A stretch of 64,000 bases of DNA. Source: Mauremys mutica. Its lineage: Eukaryota > Chordata > Testudines > Geoemydidae. The notes beneath the pieces were generated by a model. It was not told where the DNA came from. It saw nothing but the letters and a program-made list of their open reading frames with translations, and made no database searches. Position numbers and translations under genes: made by a program. The DNA is taken from NCBI RefSeq assembly GCF_020497125.1, contig NC_059075.1:35934003-35998002 (forward strand), read 5' to 3'. Shown in pieces: positions 35,690-48,552 of this stretch (its first letter is position 1; each line of letters opens with the position of its first letter).

Positions 35690-36119
35690 CAGGGCCGGCT
35701 CCAGAGCACAGCGGGGCAAGCACCCGCCTGGGGAGGCCCTTTCCCGGGGGGGCGGCAGGCTGGGCCGGCGGACCTGCCTCAGTCATGCCTGCGGGAGGTC
35801 CACCGGAGCCCCGGGAGCAGCGGACCTGCCACAGGCATGACTGCGGAGGGGACGCTCGGCCGGCGGCTCCAGTGGACCTCCCGCAGGCATGACTGCGGAC
35901 GGTTCGCTGGTCCCGCGGCTCAGCTGGACCTCCCGCAGGCATGCCTGCGGCAGCTCAACCAGAGCCGCCAGACCAGTGAACCGCCCGCAGCTGCGGGAGG
36001 TCCAGCCGAGCCGCGGGACCAGCGGACCCTCCGCAGTCATGCCCGCGGGAGGTCTGCGGCTCGGGGGCGCCTCCTGGGCATGACTGCTTGGGGCGGCCAA
36101 ATTTGTAGAGCCGCCCCTG
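35690..36119. mobile_element. Non-autonomous hAT element with GC-rich internal tandem units
   Basis: The left end cagggccggctcca and right end (inverted) caggggcggctcta are flanked by a perfect 8-bp duplication cttcttag (35682-35689 and 36120-36127). Inside, a unit built on gcaggcatgactgcgg recurs about six times in both orientations, giving a very CpG-rich 430-bp island in AT-rich surroundings. Open frames of about 100 codons here follow from the composition and are not genes. Confidence 0.9.
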
Positions 36120-36127
36120 CTTCTTAG

Positions 36128-38086
36128 TTATCTTTGTCTCAGTTGACCCAGTAGGAGACAGCTTTATTATCATATTTTATTATTTGTATTACAGTCAATG
36201 TCCAGAAGCTGAAGTCAGCATCAGGGTCCTGTTATGGAAGGTGTTGTACAAGAGATGGTCAGTGCACTGAAGAGCCTACAATTTCAGACCCCAGTTCTGC
36301 AATGGAATGCATGCAGATGCACCCCTGCACCCACACAAAACTTTATTGATGTCAGTGAATCTCTGCAGGCTGGGGAAGAGAGTGGGGATCCCGTTCCATG
36401 CATCTGATTTCAGAATCAGGGCTGAAATTAAGATGCAACAGGTAGGTTGCAACCTTAACCAAACACATTAAGAGAATGGGTCAGGTGGGGAGTGAGTGTA
36501 ACAGTGATAGGAACATGTGGTTACCTAGACTAGCTAAGCGCACCACTAGAAAGTCTTGATATATCAAAATAAAATAAACAAATAAATAAATAATAGTTAT
36601 AGGTAAAAAAGATAGATATCAGTGTCCTGACTCCATCTGCCTAGCTGTTATCAATTGGCAGTTTACCATAGGCCTCATAGCAAAAGTAGGGCTGGAGGAA
36701 GGATTTGAAAGAGACAGGTTGTCTTTACCTATTAGCTTGGAGAGAGTGTTGCATGCATAACAATCACCTTGGGAGAAAGTATGAGGTGCTTGTAAGGTAA
36801 GTGGAGAAATGGAAGAGAAAAATCTTGCATCATTGGCGAAAGTAGAAGTGAGGGGGCAACACAATGAGCCAATGAGAACACTTGTCTTGCTGAGCTGTTG
36901 TAAATGACACCCAACTCAATAAACACAAATGAGAGACTTATTTCTGATAAACTGATTTACTACAAAAGATTGCAGGCCCAGCTAGGGGATTCTAATGCTT
37001 TAAATAGAAACAGAAGCCCTAAGAACACCAGGAATGAGAACAATGGCTCTCTCTTTCTTTCTTAATAGGGGAACAGAAAAAGAAAGGGAAAACTTTGCTT
37101 TGAAGCCCATATGTATAGGTTTTGATTAGCAGTGTGCTAAATTCCCAAACTATGCAACATGGAAAATATTCCCCTGAAAAGGGCTAGAACAGGCCTTTTC
37201 GAATTCCTGCATTTCATAGGCAATGGAAATGTTGTTCCTGCCCTTAAGATATATAGTTTTATGGAATGGGCTCACCTCAAACCATTCAGTTTCAAAACTC
37301 ATTTTTAAAAGTAATATTAAATAGCAGGTTAAAAACAACAGCTGAAGCCATAAAGAGTTCTCATTTGTTCTCTGAAAAGATAAAAAGGCAGCAGACTTCT
37401 TAATATTGCCTATGGGGGAGTGGGGAAGGAAGGAAGGAATTTATTTTTAAATTTGGAATGAAATCACTTGATTGACACATAAAATACAGTCCAACTTTTA
37501 AAGAACTTCATAGGCTAAAGCTGTGAGCAGGAATTAAATTAGGTTCAGTGTTCTGTCCTATCTACAGAAAAATTCAAATGTTCCTATTGATAGAAGCCGG
37601 CAGCCCAAGGAAGCACTTGTTTAACAAACTTGGGAAAAAATGTGCCAGCTGTTTTATTAATTATTATTATTATTAATAATAATGGTAAGAAGAAAGAAAA
37701 TCTATCACTTTGCTGTGCCTAGGTATCACGATACATAGAAGATATGGGTTTGGGTCCTGATTCTTTAGGAGTTTTTCAGGTGCCCAGACTATTTCAGATT
37801 CAGACCCAGGCCTTAAAATCCTGCAGTTATTATTCTGGTTTGATTCTCACTGATTTTAGTATTATTTCCTCCAATCTAAGAGCAATGGCAGGTTAGCCAA
37901 GTACTGCAGGATGTGTCTTACATAAAAACATATTACATAAGAACATACACTTTACCCAATATGGAGTAGGAATCCACCTCTGTCCAATTGCATGTGAATC
38001 ACTGTAGTGGCTGTGTTCTCCCCATTGACTAAAAGGAAAGTTACTCATACCTGCACAGAGCTGCTTCAGAGGAGAATGGAGACTCA
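36128..38086. other. Anonymous AT-rich DNA
   Basis: No supported gene. Short AAAT (36564-36594) and TTA (37655-37683) runs are present. Confidence 0.5.
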
Positions 38087-38165
38087 TACAGTTTAAGGCC
38101 AGAAGAAACCATTAGGATCACCTAGTCTGATGTCCTGCATTACACAGGCCATAGAACTTCAACCT
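38087..38165 (+). repeat. Interspersed repeat, family uncertain
   Basis: taaggccagaagaaaccatt, then cctagtctgatgtcctgcat and acacaggccatagaa follow a repeat I recognise as common in turtles but cannot classify. Confidence 0.4.
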
Positions 38166-40865
38166 CCTTTGGTACATCATGAATAGTCTCAAAAGTTTCC
38201 AAGGTAGGATTACATTCAGGGAACTGTCTGACAACTCACAAGCCAAATTCTAACTGTTAGAGAGCACTTTCAAATCCACCTTGCACTAGTGGGTTCTGCA
38301 GGTACTAAGCACTTCCCTGTGTTTGACCAGGAATGAGCATCCAACACATCCAAACCTCCTGAGTCTGCAGATATAGAATGAAGATCATTGCAATCAAGAA
38401 TAGGTTTTTTTAGTGTGGTAGCACCCCAAGGCCTCAATTGGTTTCAGAGCTCCATTGAGTTGCATGAATATATAAAGATATGGTCCCTGCCCCGCAAGGA
38501 GTTTACAGTCTAATCTCATGGGTTTTCTAGAAGTTCTTGCTTTTTGGTCTGGTTGGAAATATTGCAAAAATGGATCCTCTCACAGTTTTTGGCACTTCCT
38601 GTGATCTTTCTTGCTGTAACCCAGAGGTGCAGAAAAGAAAAAAAAAATTCACGTAAAAACTAACAAATTTTCAGAACCTTAAGCATGATTTGGCTCAGAT
38701 TTTGTGTTTGTGTCTTGGGCAAAGATTTAGGTTGGTTCTTATTGCTTTACCACCAGTTTACCCATCCCTTGCTGGGGTCAAATGAAAGAATGAAATGTGA
38801 TCTCACAGTGCTGAAATCTGTGGGCCATGTCTGAGGAGCATGAGGAGGAATTCATATCTGATCTTTGGAGCCTCCATTTCATGGAGTTTGCCTATTTGAA
38901 AAATTGCAGGACACATAAAAACAAAGCAGTGAGTTAGGAATGGATGTTTGCTTTTTATCATCATTATTAAGGGCCAGATTATGGCCTGTCTTGCATGCCA
39001 GCACAAACAAGGGAGTTGGGTATAAGGTGTCCCCTCACTCCCTTCTGCCAGTAAACGTTACCATCACTTCAAGTACAGGGGAGGGTGGCAGGGTCTGCAA
39101 AATGGCTATGTCCTCCCATTCACACAGGTGAGTGGGAAAGGATAGAGAGGGAAGGTAGCCTTGACTTCACCTTCAGTGTGTCTGGAAGTGTACAGACCTG
39201 TCTCAGCAAACTCCCTTCCAAGAGGGAGATTGTGATTCCCTGATTGTGTCACCAGATGACACCAGATTCTGTCACTGTTATCATTATGAGCAACAGCTTA
39301 CTGTGAATAGTCTCATTGAAATCAATAGAGTCAGGTACAATTCAGTGTGAATAAATATGATGGAGTTTAGATATCTGTCATTATTCACTTCATTCCTTCA
39401 CTTAATAGTCTCATTTTCTGATGAGCTGCATGAAGACTTATACCGATGAGTTTTAATGTCACCCAGGCATAAAGAAAACAAATCAAAGTGCCAGTCACAT
39501 TTTAAGAAAAATATTTTAATGTCTAATTTCAGTCAAAAACATTTGCTGTTGCAGAGACTCAGATGTGCCCACCGTTGAGTATTGCTTCAGTTAACAATAG
39601 CAAAGATGATTTGATTTCATGGTGTGCTTGGGGTTATTTTCAGGGTGATGTGTCCAAATTCTTCAATTTGTTCATTTGGATGGCAGTCTGTATGCCTTAC
39701 ACAGTTTAAAGGCTGTTTTACTAACTGGGGAACTGAAGGCAACATGCAAAAGAGTGTCATTTAATGGCTCCCTAAAATCTCACATTTTAACAATTCTTGG
39801 GTTGTTTTCCTCCGTGTTCTTTCATGTTCTAAGTATTGAGGAACCAAGTTAAAACTGAAGTTTTGAAGAAGCAATACAATATGGGAGAGGCCAGGAAGTT
39901 TTGTTTGCAGCAACCCCAAATATGAAATTGATAGCACAGGGACAAAATCTACTGCTCAGATCCCCAGAATGGATTTAGCCTGAATAGGCTGTCCTCTCAC
40001 TGGGAGTTCTGGGCCTGCTGGAAGAGGAGGATATCAGAGATGTGATCCACTGTTTGGATTTTAGAGGAGAATGTTTGCCCTGAATGATGAATGTTTGTCT
40101 TTAGTTGCAGTCAGAGAAGATACAAGAATGCCTTTTACGCTATTAAATTAAATACAAATACAGGGTACATCAAACTGCCCCGTAATTATGTTCAATTTAC
40201 TAGCTCCACACAAACATGAACTGAGTAGCCTGACATTTTATTGCTTCTTTTTCTTTTACACAATGGCTCTAGAAATAGCAGAAGTTAAATAAAAAAGACA
40301 CAAGAATTAAAAAATAAAGACCCTATTGTCCCCTACATGGACTGCTACAACTGCATGATTTTTCTCTCATTGACCTTCCTTTCTGTCTAATCTACCCATT
40401 TATATATTGTTTTTATTGCGCAAGCAAAGTGTGTCCTTACACTCAACATGATAGCATTTTTCAGTTTGCCTGGTAGAGGTGGAGGAAGGTGAACTCTGCT
40501 ATGTGGGGATGGGGAGAAATGGGGTGTGGGGAGCACATACAGCTCCTGATATAGGGGCAGAATGGGTGACTATGGTATGGGGGTGGGAGACATGGGGGTC
40601 AAACAGAGTCCCTGGCATGAAACAGAGGGTAGAAAGAGGGGACTGCAGAAGCCCCTGGCATGAGGGAGGGAGGGAGTGGTTGCAGTGGGCCCCTGAAATA
40701 GAAAGGGATGGGAGACAGGCATACAAGAAGCTTGTGGGGAGGATCAATTAGTGTGTCTAATGTGTTCAACCTACAGTAGTACCTATAACTGTTGTAACCA
40801 ACACTCATCCACATTTTCTCACATATATTTCTTGAACAAATATCTGAAAGAAGTGTCTCTGAAAA
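38166..40865. other. Anonymous AT-rich DNA
   Basis: No supported gene. About 38430-38520 (ggtccctgccccgcaaggag) resembles the old repeat at 20745. Confidence 0.45.
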
Positions 40866-41816
40866 AGATTGGGTGGGGCCAGTTTTGTTCAACATCTTCA
40901 TTAATGATCTGGATGATGGGATAGACTGCACCTTCAGCAAGTTCGTGGATGATACTAAGCTGTGGGGAGAGGTAGATATGTTGGAGGGTAGGAATAGTGT
41001 CCAGAGTGACCTAGACAAATTGTAGGATTGGGCCAAAAGAAATTTGATGAGGTTCAACAAGGACAAGAATCCCATGCACTGCTACAGGATGGGGACCAAC
41101 TGGCTAACTGGCAGTTCTTTAGAAAAGGACCTGGGTGTTACAGTGGATCTGAGTCAACAGTGTGCCCTTGTTGCCAAGAAGCTTAATGGCATATTGGGCT
41201 GCATTAGTAGGAGCAATGCCAGCAGATCGAGGGAAGTGATTATTCCTCTCTATTCAGCACTGGTGAGGCCACATCTGGAGTATTGAGTCCAGTTTTGGCC
41301 CCCCCCACTACAAGGAGGATGTGGACAAATTGGAGAGAGTCCAGCGGAGGGCAACGAAAATGATTAGGGTGCTGGGGCACATGACTTATGAGGAGAGGCT
41401 GAGGGAACTGGGTTTATTTAGTCAGTTTATTTAGTCTGCAGAAAAGAAGACTGAGGGGGGATTTGATAGCAGCCTTCAACTACCTGAAGGGGAATTCCAA
41501 AGAGGATGGAGTTAGGCTAGTCTCAGTGGTGGCAGATGATAGAACAAGAAGCAATGGTCTCAAGTTGCAGTGGGGGAGGTGTAGGTTGGATATTAGGAAA
41601 AACTATTTTATTAGGTGGGTGGTGAAGCACTGGAATGGGTTACCTAGGGCGGTGGTGGAAGCGCCATCCTTAGAGGTTTTTATGGCCCAGCTTGACAAAG
41701 CCCTGGCTGGGATGATTTTAGTTGGTGTTGGTTCTACTTTGAGCAGGGGGTTGTACTAAATGACCTCCTGAGGTCTCTTCGAACCCTAATGTTCTATGAT
41801 TCAAGGATTCTATGAT
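40866..41816 (+). mobile_element. CR1 LINE 3' fragment
   Basis: It begins inside the reverse-transcriptase region ([30 protein letters not shown], with VDD in place of the usual ADD). It continues through [19 protein letters not shown] and [11 protein letters not shown], is broken by a TGA at 41284-41286, and reaches [19 protein letters not shown] (41620-41680). It ends in tctatgattcaaggattctatga, the canonical CR1 tail. 5'-truncated and with frameshifts. Confidence 0.9.
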
Positions 41817-41821
41817 GAGCT

Positions 41822-42275
41822 CTTAGTGTGATATAAAAGCCAAAAGGGCTAACATGATCCTGGGGTGCATAAACAGGGGAATCTGGACTAAGAGTAGAGA
41901 GGTCATTTTCTATCTCTGTTTAGCGCTGGTGCGACTGCTGCTGGAATGCTATGACCAGTTCTGGTTTTCACAGTTGAAAAGAGATGTTGCTAAATTGGAG
42001 AGGGTTCAGAGAAGAACCATGAGAATGATTAAAGAACTGGAAAATGTGTCTTATATTGATAGATTCGAGGAGCTCAGTTCAGCTTAACAAAGAAAGGGTT
42101 AAAGGATGATTCGATTACTGTCTGTACATAACTACATGGGGAACAAATATTTAATAATGGGCTCTTCAGTCTAGCAGAGGAAGGTGTAACATGAGCCAAA
42201 GGCTGGAAGTTGAAGCTATACACATTCAGACAGGAAATAAGGCATACATTGATAATAGTGAGGATAATTAACCAT
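41822..42275 (+). mobile_element. CR1-related LINE fragment, second subfamily
   Basis: Open pieces read MILGCINRGIWTKSREV, LLECYDQFW and LERVQRRTMRMIKELENVSY (41854-42060). Degenerate sequence to about 42275 (caaaggctggaagttgaagc, aggaaataaggcatacattg) follows. It directly adjoins the previous CR1 but is a different subfamily, and lacks the ATTCTATGA tail. Confidence 0.75.
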
Positions 42276-44826
42276 TAGATGCTCAAATTAAAAGCATCTC
42301 ATGGGCATTCAGTACATGGTAGATTGATATTCACACAGGGGTCATAAAATAAAAGGGATCTTCAACCACAATCTGCACAGATCAGGTGTAAGACACTTCT
42401 TAGTGATAACAGAGTGTAGTTGATTAAAATAGTCACTCTAAACAGCAGCAAATGACATTTGGACTTAGCACAATGAATTATCTAAACTTCTAACTGATCA
42501 CAGTTAGCACTAGACCACCTCCAACTCTCCATGAACTCGTTTGCTCTTCTGGAGGGAATATGGCATTTGATCACCAGTATCCTTCCCCCATTAGAGTTCT
42601 AATGTTTTTAGGGCTTCTCTGGAATGGGCAGGTGTCTCTCCAATCCATCCCTCATACATCTGACTTTCTGTGCTGGTCCTCATGGTAATTTGGTCTTTTT
42701 ACTGCAGGCTGGAGTTGTATCACTGCTACAGACCATTATCCCATCAAGCTTTGATAAGGCATAACCCCGGAGGTCTCTGGTCTTCCCCTGATACCATAGG
42801 CACTTATTGCAGCTCTCCCTTTTCTGGCTTCTTTTCTTAGGTATTTTCTTATTATTTTATGATGCCAGAGGGAAATGATGTGGCCTCTCTCAGACTAACG
42901 GCTGTCTTTCTGTAGGCTATTTTCTTGGATCCTTCTCTTTTTCCTCAGGCTCACAGAGCTGCCCTCCTCTCTCATGTTCCTCATTCTGCCCATAGAAAAT
43001 GGTTCCCACATAGTCCCACTCCAAAAACAATTTGATTTGTTTCTATGGAAGGATTCAGCTGTCAATCAAAACATCTTCTGACTGATCCCAAAGCTTCTGA
43101 TGGAAAGACAGCACTGGTTCATTCAGGGTATTTTATATAAACTCTGTTTCTTTTTCATATTCTGTTGACAGGGATAAAGGGCAATCCTTGCTCCTTCCCA
43201 TTCCCCTTACAGGACTATCAGAAGGCCAGTCCCAAAACAACAGACACCCAGAATCTGTAGTTAGCTTTGGAAATGTGGGTGGGTCTGAGAAAGGAGGAAT
43301 GGAATGGAATTAAAAGGGTTCCAGCAATTAGTAATGGAATATGGAGCCTTTTATTATGTATCATAGGTGGTTGGTTCATAGCCAGTCAAGGATGATAGTG
43401 ACCTGTCGAAGAAAAATTTGAACGCTGTTTAATGATCTATGTAAAATGAATTTGCTGGTCTCAGTTCCTTTCCTAGTGCCCAGGTTTGCGCATGATATCT
43501 GGCACCATTTGGGGCAAATCTTACCAGAATGGCCAAGGAGTGAATGGATTACAAAGAATGGAGACTCTCTGACTCTTGTAGCTGACTCTTCCAGTTTAGA
43601 GGGGAGACACACAAACATGCACTGTGGCAGTTTGCACTGTACCTGTTCAGTGAATAAGCAAAGGACTTCATTCTCCAAGGCTGCTGCTCTCAGACCTTTT
43701 ATCAACATTAATTGCAATTGGCAAAATAATTTGCAAAATTGATCTTTCCTTGGGCAAGTGATTTCATATTGGTTTTACAGAAATTTGCCCAAATGAGGCA
43801 TCCATACACTCAAACAATTCCCATTTTGCCAGAGAGAAAGCAACATTAATTAGCAGCCAGGAGCAATGAGCTGAATTGATTTTCAGCTTCCAACACCCAC
43901 TGGTGAAAATCCATTCCCCATTCCTGCATACAATGCAGATTTTCCTCATTAATACATTTGGCCTTTAATTCTATAATTGTGTGTGTTAATAGTGCCAACA
44001 CAGAATGGATTCAGGACGCAGCAAAGCTCTTGCCTTTACAGTATAAACACAGTTTAACTTCTGTTTAAATGCCTCAGCATGGTTTTAATGACACTGAGCT
44101 GTTGGAGGGACTGTTTTTGCAATGTGACATAAAGCAGATGAAATCCTGCCCCTTTTTGGTCAGCCAGCATCCTATGGCACTGTTTTTTGCAAGTGTAGGT
44201 GTATTTTCCCTGGTGTTCTGGACAAATTCCAGTTACTGTAACTGTGGTACAGTGCATTCTGCTGACCACAAAATCTGCCTCAAGTTCCATCTGGGTATTA
44301 TATTCGTCTTTGGACGGAACTGTTGTGTAGAGTGGCTCTGAACTGTAGAACTGGTACAGTGTTCCACGCCAGAAAATAGAGAAAATTCTACCACACAAAA
44401 TGGTTTAATTTCAGTACAGGGTGACTTAATTTCATATGGTCCATATCCTGAGATATTCTGAGTAGCTGGAACTCCCATGGAATTAAACAACAGTTTACTG
44501 AGTAAGGATTGAGTGAAGAAAAGAGGAAGGCCCTCAGGATTTTGCCTAATATTTTTCTATATTATCAAATCACTCAGGGATGAAAGGTGTTATAGATTTA
44601 AAGTATTCATAATGGGATACATCTTAGAGTCCTTACTCAGCAAAACTGTTATCAAAGTCACAGTCACCTTGGTATGCAAACTCATAGAGTGAGTTCACAC
44701 CCTAGGGATGGTTCCTCCTCCACCCCCACCTCCAGCACCTTCTTACAGAATGGAGCCAAAGTGGTTCCTCTGCCAAGGAGACCCACCATAGCTGGAGATG
44801 TGTAGACCATAAAACCATCTTACTTT
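42276..44826. other. Anonymous non-coding DNA
   Basis: No supported gene. Overlapping antisense frames at 43376-43742 have no recognisable domain. 43700-43960 is non-repetitive and contains an attaattag homeodomain-type word; possibly conserved non-coding DNA. Confidence 0.45.
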
Positions 44827-44921
44827 AGAGATGAGGATGAACCAGAATGCCAAATTTGAACCCCCTGAACTTTGGTGAAGCTTGGACCTGGACCCAAATG
44901 TGGCAGCTTGGGCTCATCTCT
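44827..44921. repeat. Inverted-repeat element, AGAGATGAG ends
   Basis: agagatgag on the left and ctcatctct on the right are exact complements 95 bp apart. Similar in style to 22384-22545. A half copy ending ggctcatctctaat lies near 53700-53737. Confidence 0.5.
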
Positions 44922-46315
44922 CTTTTAAATAGGTTTGTTAGTTCAGAGTTTTTATATGGCTTGCTCAATGAATGTTTGCTAAGCCCTTTGAGTTCTCCAC
45001 ATGAAAGACTAAAATCCCCGTCTATAATTTCTCTGCTCTTTCATCTCAAGTTTTTTTTCTGTGGCAGCCCCTTGGGCACAGATCATGCTCTGCGGCTGCA
45101 GTTCATTTTAAGCAAACAACTGGAAACAGTGCTTTTTCCATGTAGCTGCATTGCCCCAGGTGCAGACTAGGGACTACAGAGTCACAGGGACACTCAGGAA
45201 AGTTCTCTAATCTCTGGCCATCCTTGCTCTGCATAGTGAAGGAAGCTGCTCTCTCTTTTGCTCTGTGACCCACAATATGTATAATCCCCACAGAGGAGTA
45301 AGGGGGTAAATCAGTTCATAACTGAGAAAGAAAGTACTGCAGCCTTTGGCCCATCCATGTGTATGTGTGTGAGGCAGCGATAGCCATTACAGCACAAAAC
45401 CTGCCTTGATATGTGGCTGTAGGTATATGTAATTTTCCCAGGCATATTTGATGGCAGAATCATATCCCCAAAAGAAAATGTTAAACAACACAAACAAAAA
45501 ACCATCCACAAATAGCCCTCATTAGTTTACGAAATTCTGTGAAATGCCAGTTGCTCTCAATGATTATTGCATGCCAGAACTGAGACAGTAATATCAGCAA
45601 GCCAGCACAAATGGAAAATAAGATTATACCATTCCCTTTTAGCCCTGCCAACATCTGACACAGCAGGAATGCAAACAACCTTTCTGTTATATTATATGTC
45701 AGTTGGTAATTGATAGGTGTGACGACCCCTTTGGTGTGTGGACTAAGTTAAACGCAATGACTTTCAGGTCTCCCGCTAATGCACTTTTTAAAAAAAAATA
45801 CTTTGGGGAGCCAGATTGGCACAATACTTTATCTTTGCAAAGCCATTGCTCGAAAAGTAAAAGTAAAAAGAAACAACTTGGCACCTCAAATGAAATGGCA
45901 GTAACCATTTTTTTGCTGTTGTTTGGCTAATGATGGATGTCTTTAGGTTGCATGACTTGTAGGATCTTTGGGGTTGCCAATGGGAAGTTTTTAGTCTGTC
46001 TTGATGCAAATTTGAAATGAACACTCTGGAGCAGGCTAGCCAGCTGGCTAGAAAGATAGACTTGTTGGTTTGCCTTCGGAAACAAAACTGAACTGCTTCA
46101 GTCCCTTGTCCTTCACAGTGGAAATGAAAATGTGACTGTTATAATAAAATGATATGGCTGTCACAAATGAAATATCATCAATCCCTTCAGTAAACAGGAT
46201 TATGGAAAATACTGGAGGGGGAGGGGAAAGGGAATAAGGGAAATAAACAATGTCTTTGCTACAGAATGTTTTGATGTGTGATCAGCAGCATTATGTCCTC
46301 AAAGGATTTCCCCCC

Positions 46316-46368
<53 letters not shown>

Positions 46369-47519
46369 CCGCTGCCTCTGAGTGCTCAAAAACTTGTATG
46401 GGACCCATCTGGCAAGCACAAAGAGCCAAGATAGCCCTAGAAAAGGTCTGTGTTGATATGATTTCAGGAGGGGCACAGATTTAGGCCTATTTAAATTGGC
46501 TCAACCAGCCTTTCTGTGAGAAGCTGAAGCGAGTAAATAAATATCTGTTCAAAAAGCAACCCAAATGCTAGTATAAAAACATGTTCAAGGAGTGTATCAG
46601 TGTCCAGTCAGACACAAGCAAAACTTTGATACACAAACTAGATTCAGTGGTGCTGCTAATTGCCCTTTTTACCTCACTTTTTACTTCTTTCCTCCCCCTC
46701 ACGATCTTTGCCGAAGCATAAATAAAGTCTCTTTGAATTAGGGCTTAGTCACTTTAAAGCTCATTTTCATCCTATTTAAGGGTTTAAAGGTATGGCATTC
46801 AAACATGCAATTTATAGTAATGAGTGTGTTTCGCAAGCCTATGTATCCATCAAAAACAATCAACGTTACCATTGATATTTATGCATTTATTTTGATTTCA
46901 TTTGAAGTGCCTGTCCGTGGCTCTAGATGTTTTCAGAATAATAAAAATCTGCAAATATGAGAAAGGAATTTCACAGAAAATACAGGGGCATTTTCAGCTG
47001 CCCAGGGAAAACCAAACTAACAGCTAGCCACCGTGGCATTCCCACATCTGACCACTCACCCATCCCTGCCCTCTCCACAAGGCCCCAATCCAAAGTCCAT
47101 TGGAGTTACCAGAAAGACTCCTATGATGTCAGTGGGCATAGAATCAGACCCCAAATGTCATGTGCTCTAAAAGTTAACAAACACAGGCTGTGCCAGACCA
47201 GTCCAGGTGAAGATATCCACAGAGTTGGGGACATTAAAAAATGTACCCAAACACAAGCTGCTACATTGTAAACCAAGGTCATGTTATCTTAAGTACATTT
47301 ATTAATGGCAACCATAATGAGTTATTAAATGATGATGGTTTAGGTAACTGGGTTCCAACATTTAGGACTTTATAGTTTAAAACCAACACCTTGAACTCCA
47401 TCTGGAAGCTCAAAAGCAGCCAGTGAAAATCATGGAGCACTAATGTGCTGTGCTCTCCGTGGGAAGTGTCATTTAATAAGAAGATAATTGCATCCTGCTC
47501 TAGCTTCAGCTCCCTAACA
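44922..47519. other. Anonymous non-coding DNA
   Basis: No supported gene. It contains the (AC)25 microsatellite, and 46480-46930 shows non-repetitive sequence that could be conserved non-coding DNA. Confidence 0.45.
46317..46366. repeat. (AC)25 microsatellite
   Basis: Fifty bases of perfect AC repeat. Confidence 0.97.
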
Positions 47520-47527
47520 GCATAGCC

Positions 47528-47860
47528 CACAGATCGTCAACCCTTAGCACGTGGCCAGTCAGGGAAATGCGCTGGTGGGCCGGGACGGTTTGTTTACCTG
47601 CAGCATTCGCAGGTTTGGCCAATTGCAGCTCTCACTGGTCATGGTTTGCCATTCCTGGCCAATGGGGGCTGCGGGAAGTGGCGGCCAGCACATCCCTCAG
47701 CCCACACCGCTTCCCGAAGTCCCCATTGGCCTGGAACAGGAAACCAAGGCCAGTGAGAGCTGCGATCAGCTGAACCTGCAGATGTTGCAGGTAAACAAAC
47801 CGTCCCAGCTCACCAGCGCATTTCCCTGACAGGCCACGTGCCAAAGGTTGACAATCCCTG
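47528..47860. mobile_element. Palindromic hAT MITE (CAGGGATC-ended type, left end altered)
   Basis: Perfect 8-bp flanking duplication gcatagcc (47520-47527 and 47861-47868). The right end aggttgacaatccctg is normal for the family. The left end reads cacagatcgtcaaccctt, slightly rearranged. The core is the same palindrome as at 24527, 58221 and 62918. Confidence 0.9.
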
Positions 47861-47868
47861 GCATAGCC

Positions 47869-48382
47869 CCATGTCGACCTCACTGCAGAAGGCTAAATTT
47901 GAGGTGCAGAGGAGTTTCACTTCCTAGGAAAAAAGCTGCAGTCTGCAACCTTCTTTCTTGAGTGCAGATTGGGAAACTACAGCATCTAAGGATCCAATTG
48001 ACCCTCAAATTATATGGCAGATTCGCACACACAGACTCAGTTTAAGATGCTTTAAAAGGGCCTGATTTTCAGAAAGTGCTGAGCCCCTGCTCTGAAAATT
48101 ATGCCACTTTAAAGTGTTTCAGATTGGGCCTTTATAATAAATACTCACTCCTGAAAGAATTAGCTTTAATTTTCTGCAACTCTTCTGGACACTTCTCCCA
48201 GCCTACCAACAGTAGCTCTCTCTTGATTAGAATGCACCTCAGCCAGTTAGTCCTCCTGCATTCATATTAATCTCATTCACACAGTGGGTCATACATATCA
48301 CTGCGCAAGATGGGTCAGATGTGATGGAGACATACCGGCTAAAATTTTCAAAAATAGGAGCCTAAAGTTACAATTCAAGGAC
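47869..48382. other. Anonymous non-coding DNA
   Basis: Nothing recognised. Confidence 0.45.
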
Positions 48383-48552
48383 AGGATTTTCAAAAGTGTC
48401 TAAAGCTCAGTTCTTCAAAGGTATTTAGGCACCTATCTCCCATTTAAATCAATGGGAATTAGGCTGAATCCTCAAAGGTATGTAGGTGCCTAAGTGACTT
48501 GGGGCACAAGTCTCATTGCAAACAAATGGTATAGATGCTTTTGAAAATCCCA
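48383..48552. repeat. Palindromic MITE-like repeat, GGATTTTCAAAAGTG ends
   Basis: The left end ggattttcaaaagtg (48384-48398) is complementary to gcttttgaaaatcc at the right. The interior has mirrored taggcacc / ggtgcctaa words around a centre near 48455. I recognise the motif as a common turtle repeat. No clear target duplication. Confidence 0.6.

Noticed and set aside
35690..36119. CpG island of a host promoter
   Set aside because: Sharp borders with an 8-bp duplication and inverted ends show a transposable element. No exon or start-site signal lies next to it.
35637..36173. Several 60-105 codon frames on both strands
   Set aside because: All lie over the CpG-rich hAT element with internal repeats. 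Simultaneous openness on both strands follows from the palindromic units.
43376..43742. Frames of 113 (minus) and 98 (plus) codons as a possible host exon
   Set aside because: No family resemblance, no convincing splice sites in frame, and the two frames overlap each other.
46278..46484. Frame encoding a Thr-His repeat
   Set aside because: It is simply translation of the (AC)25 microsatellite.
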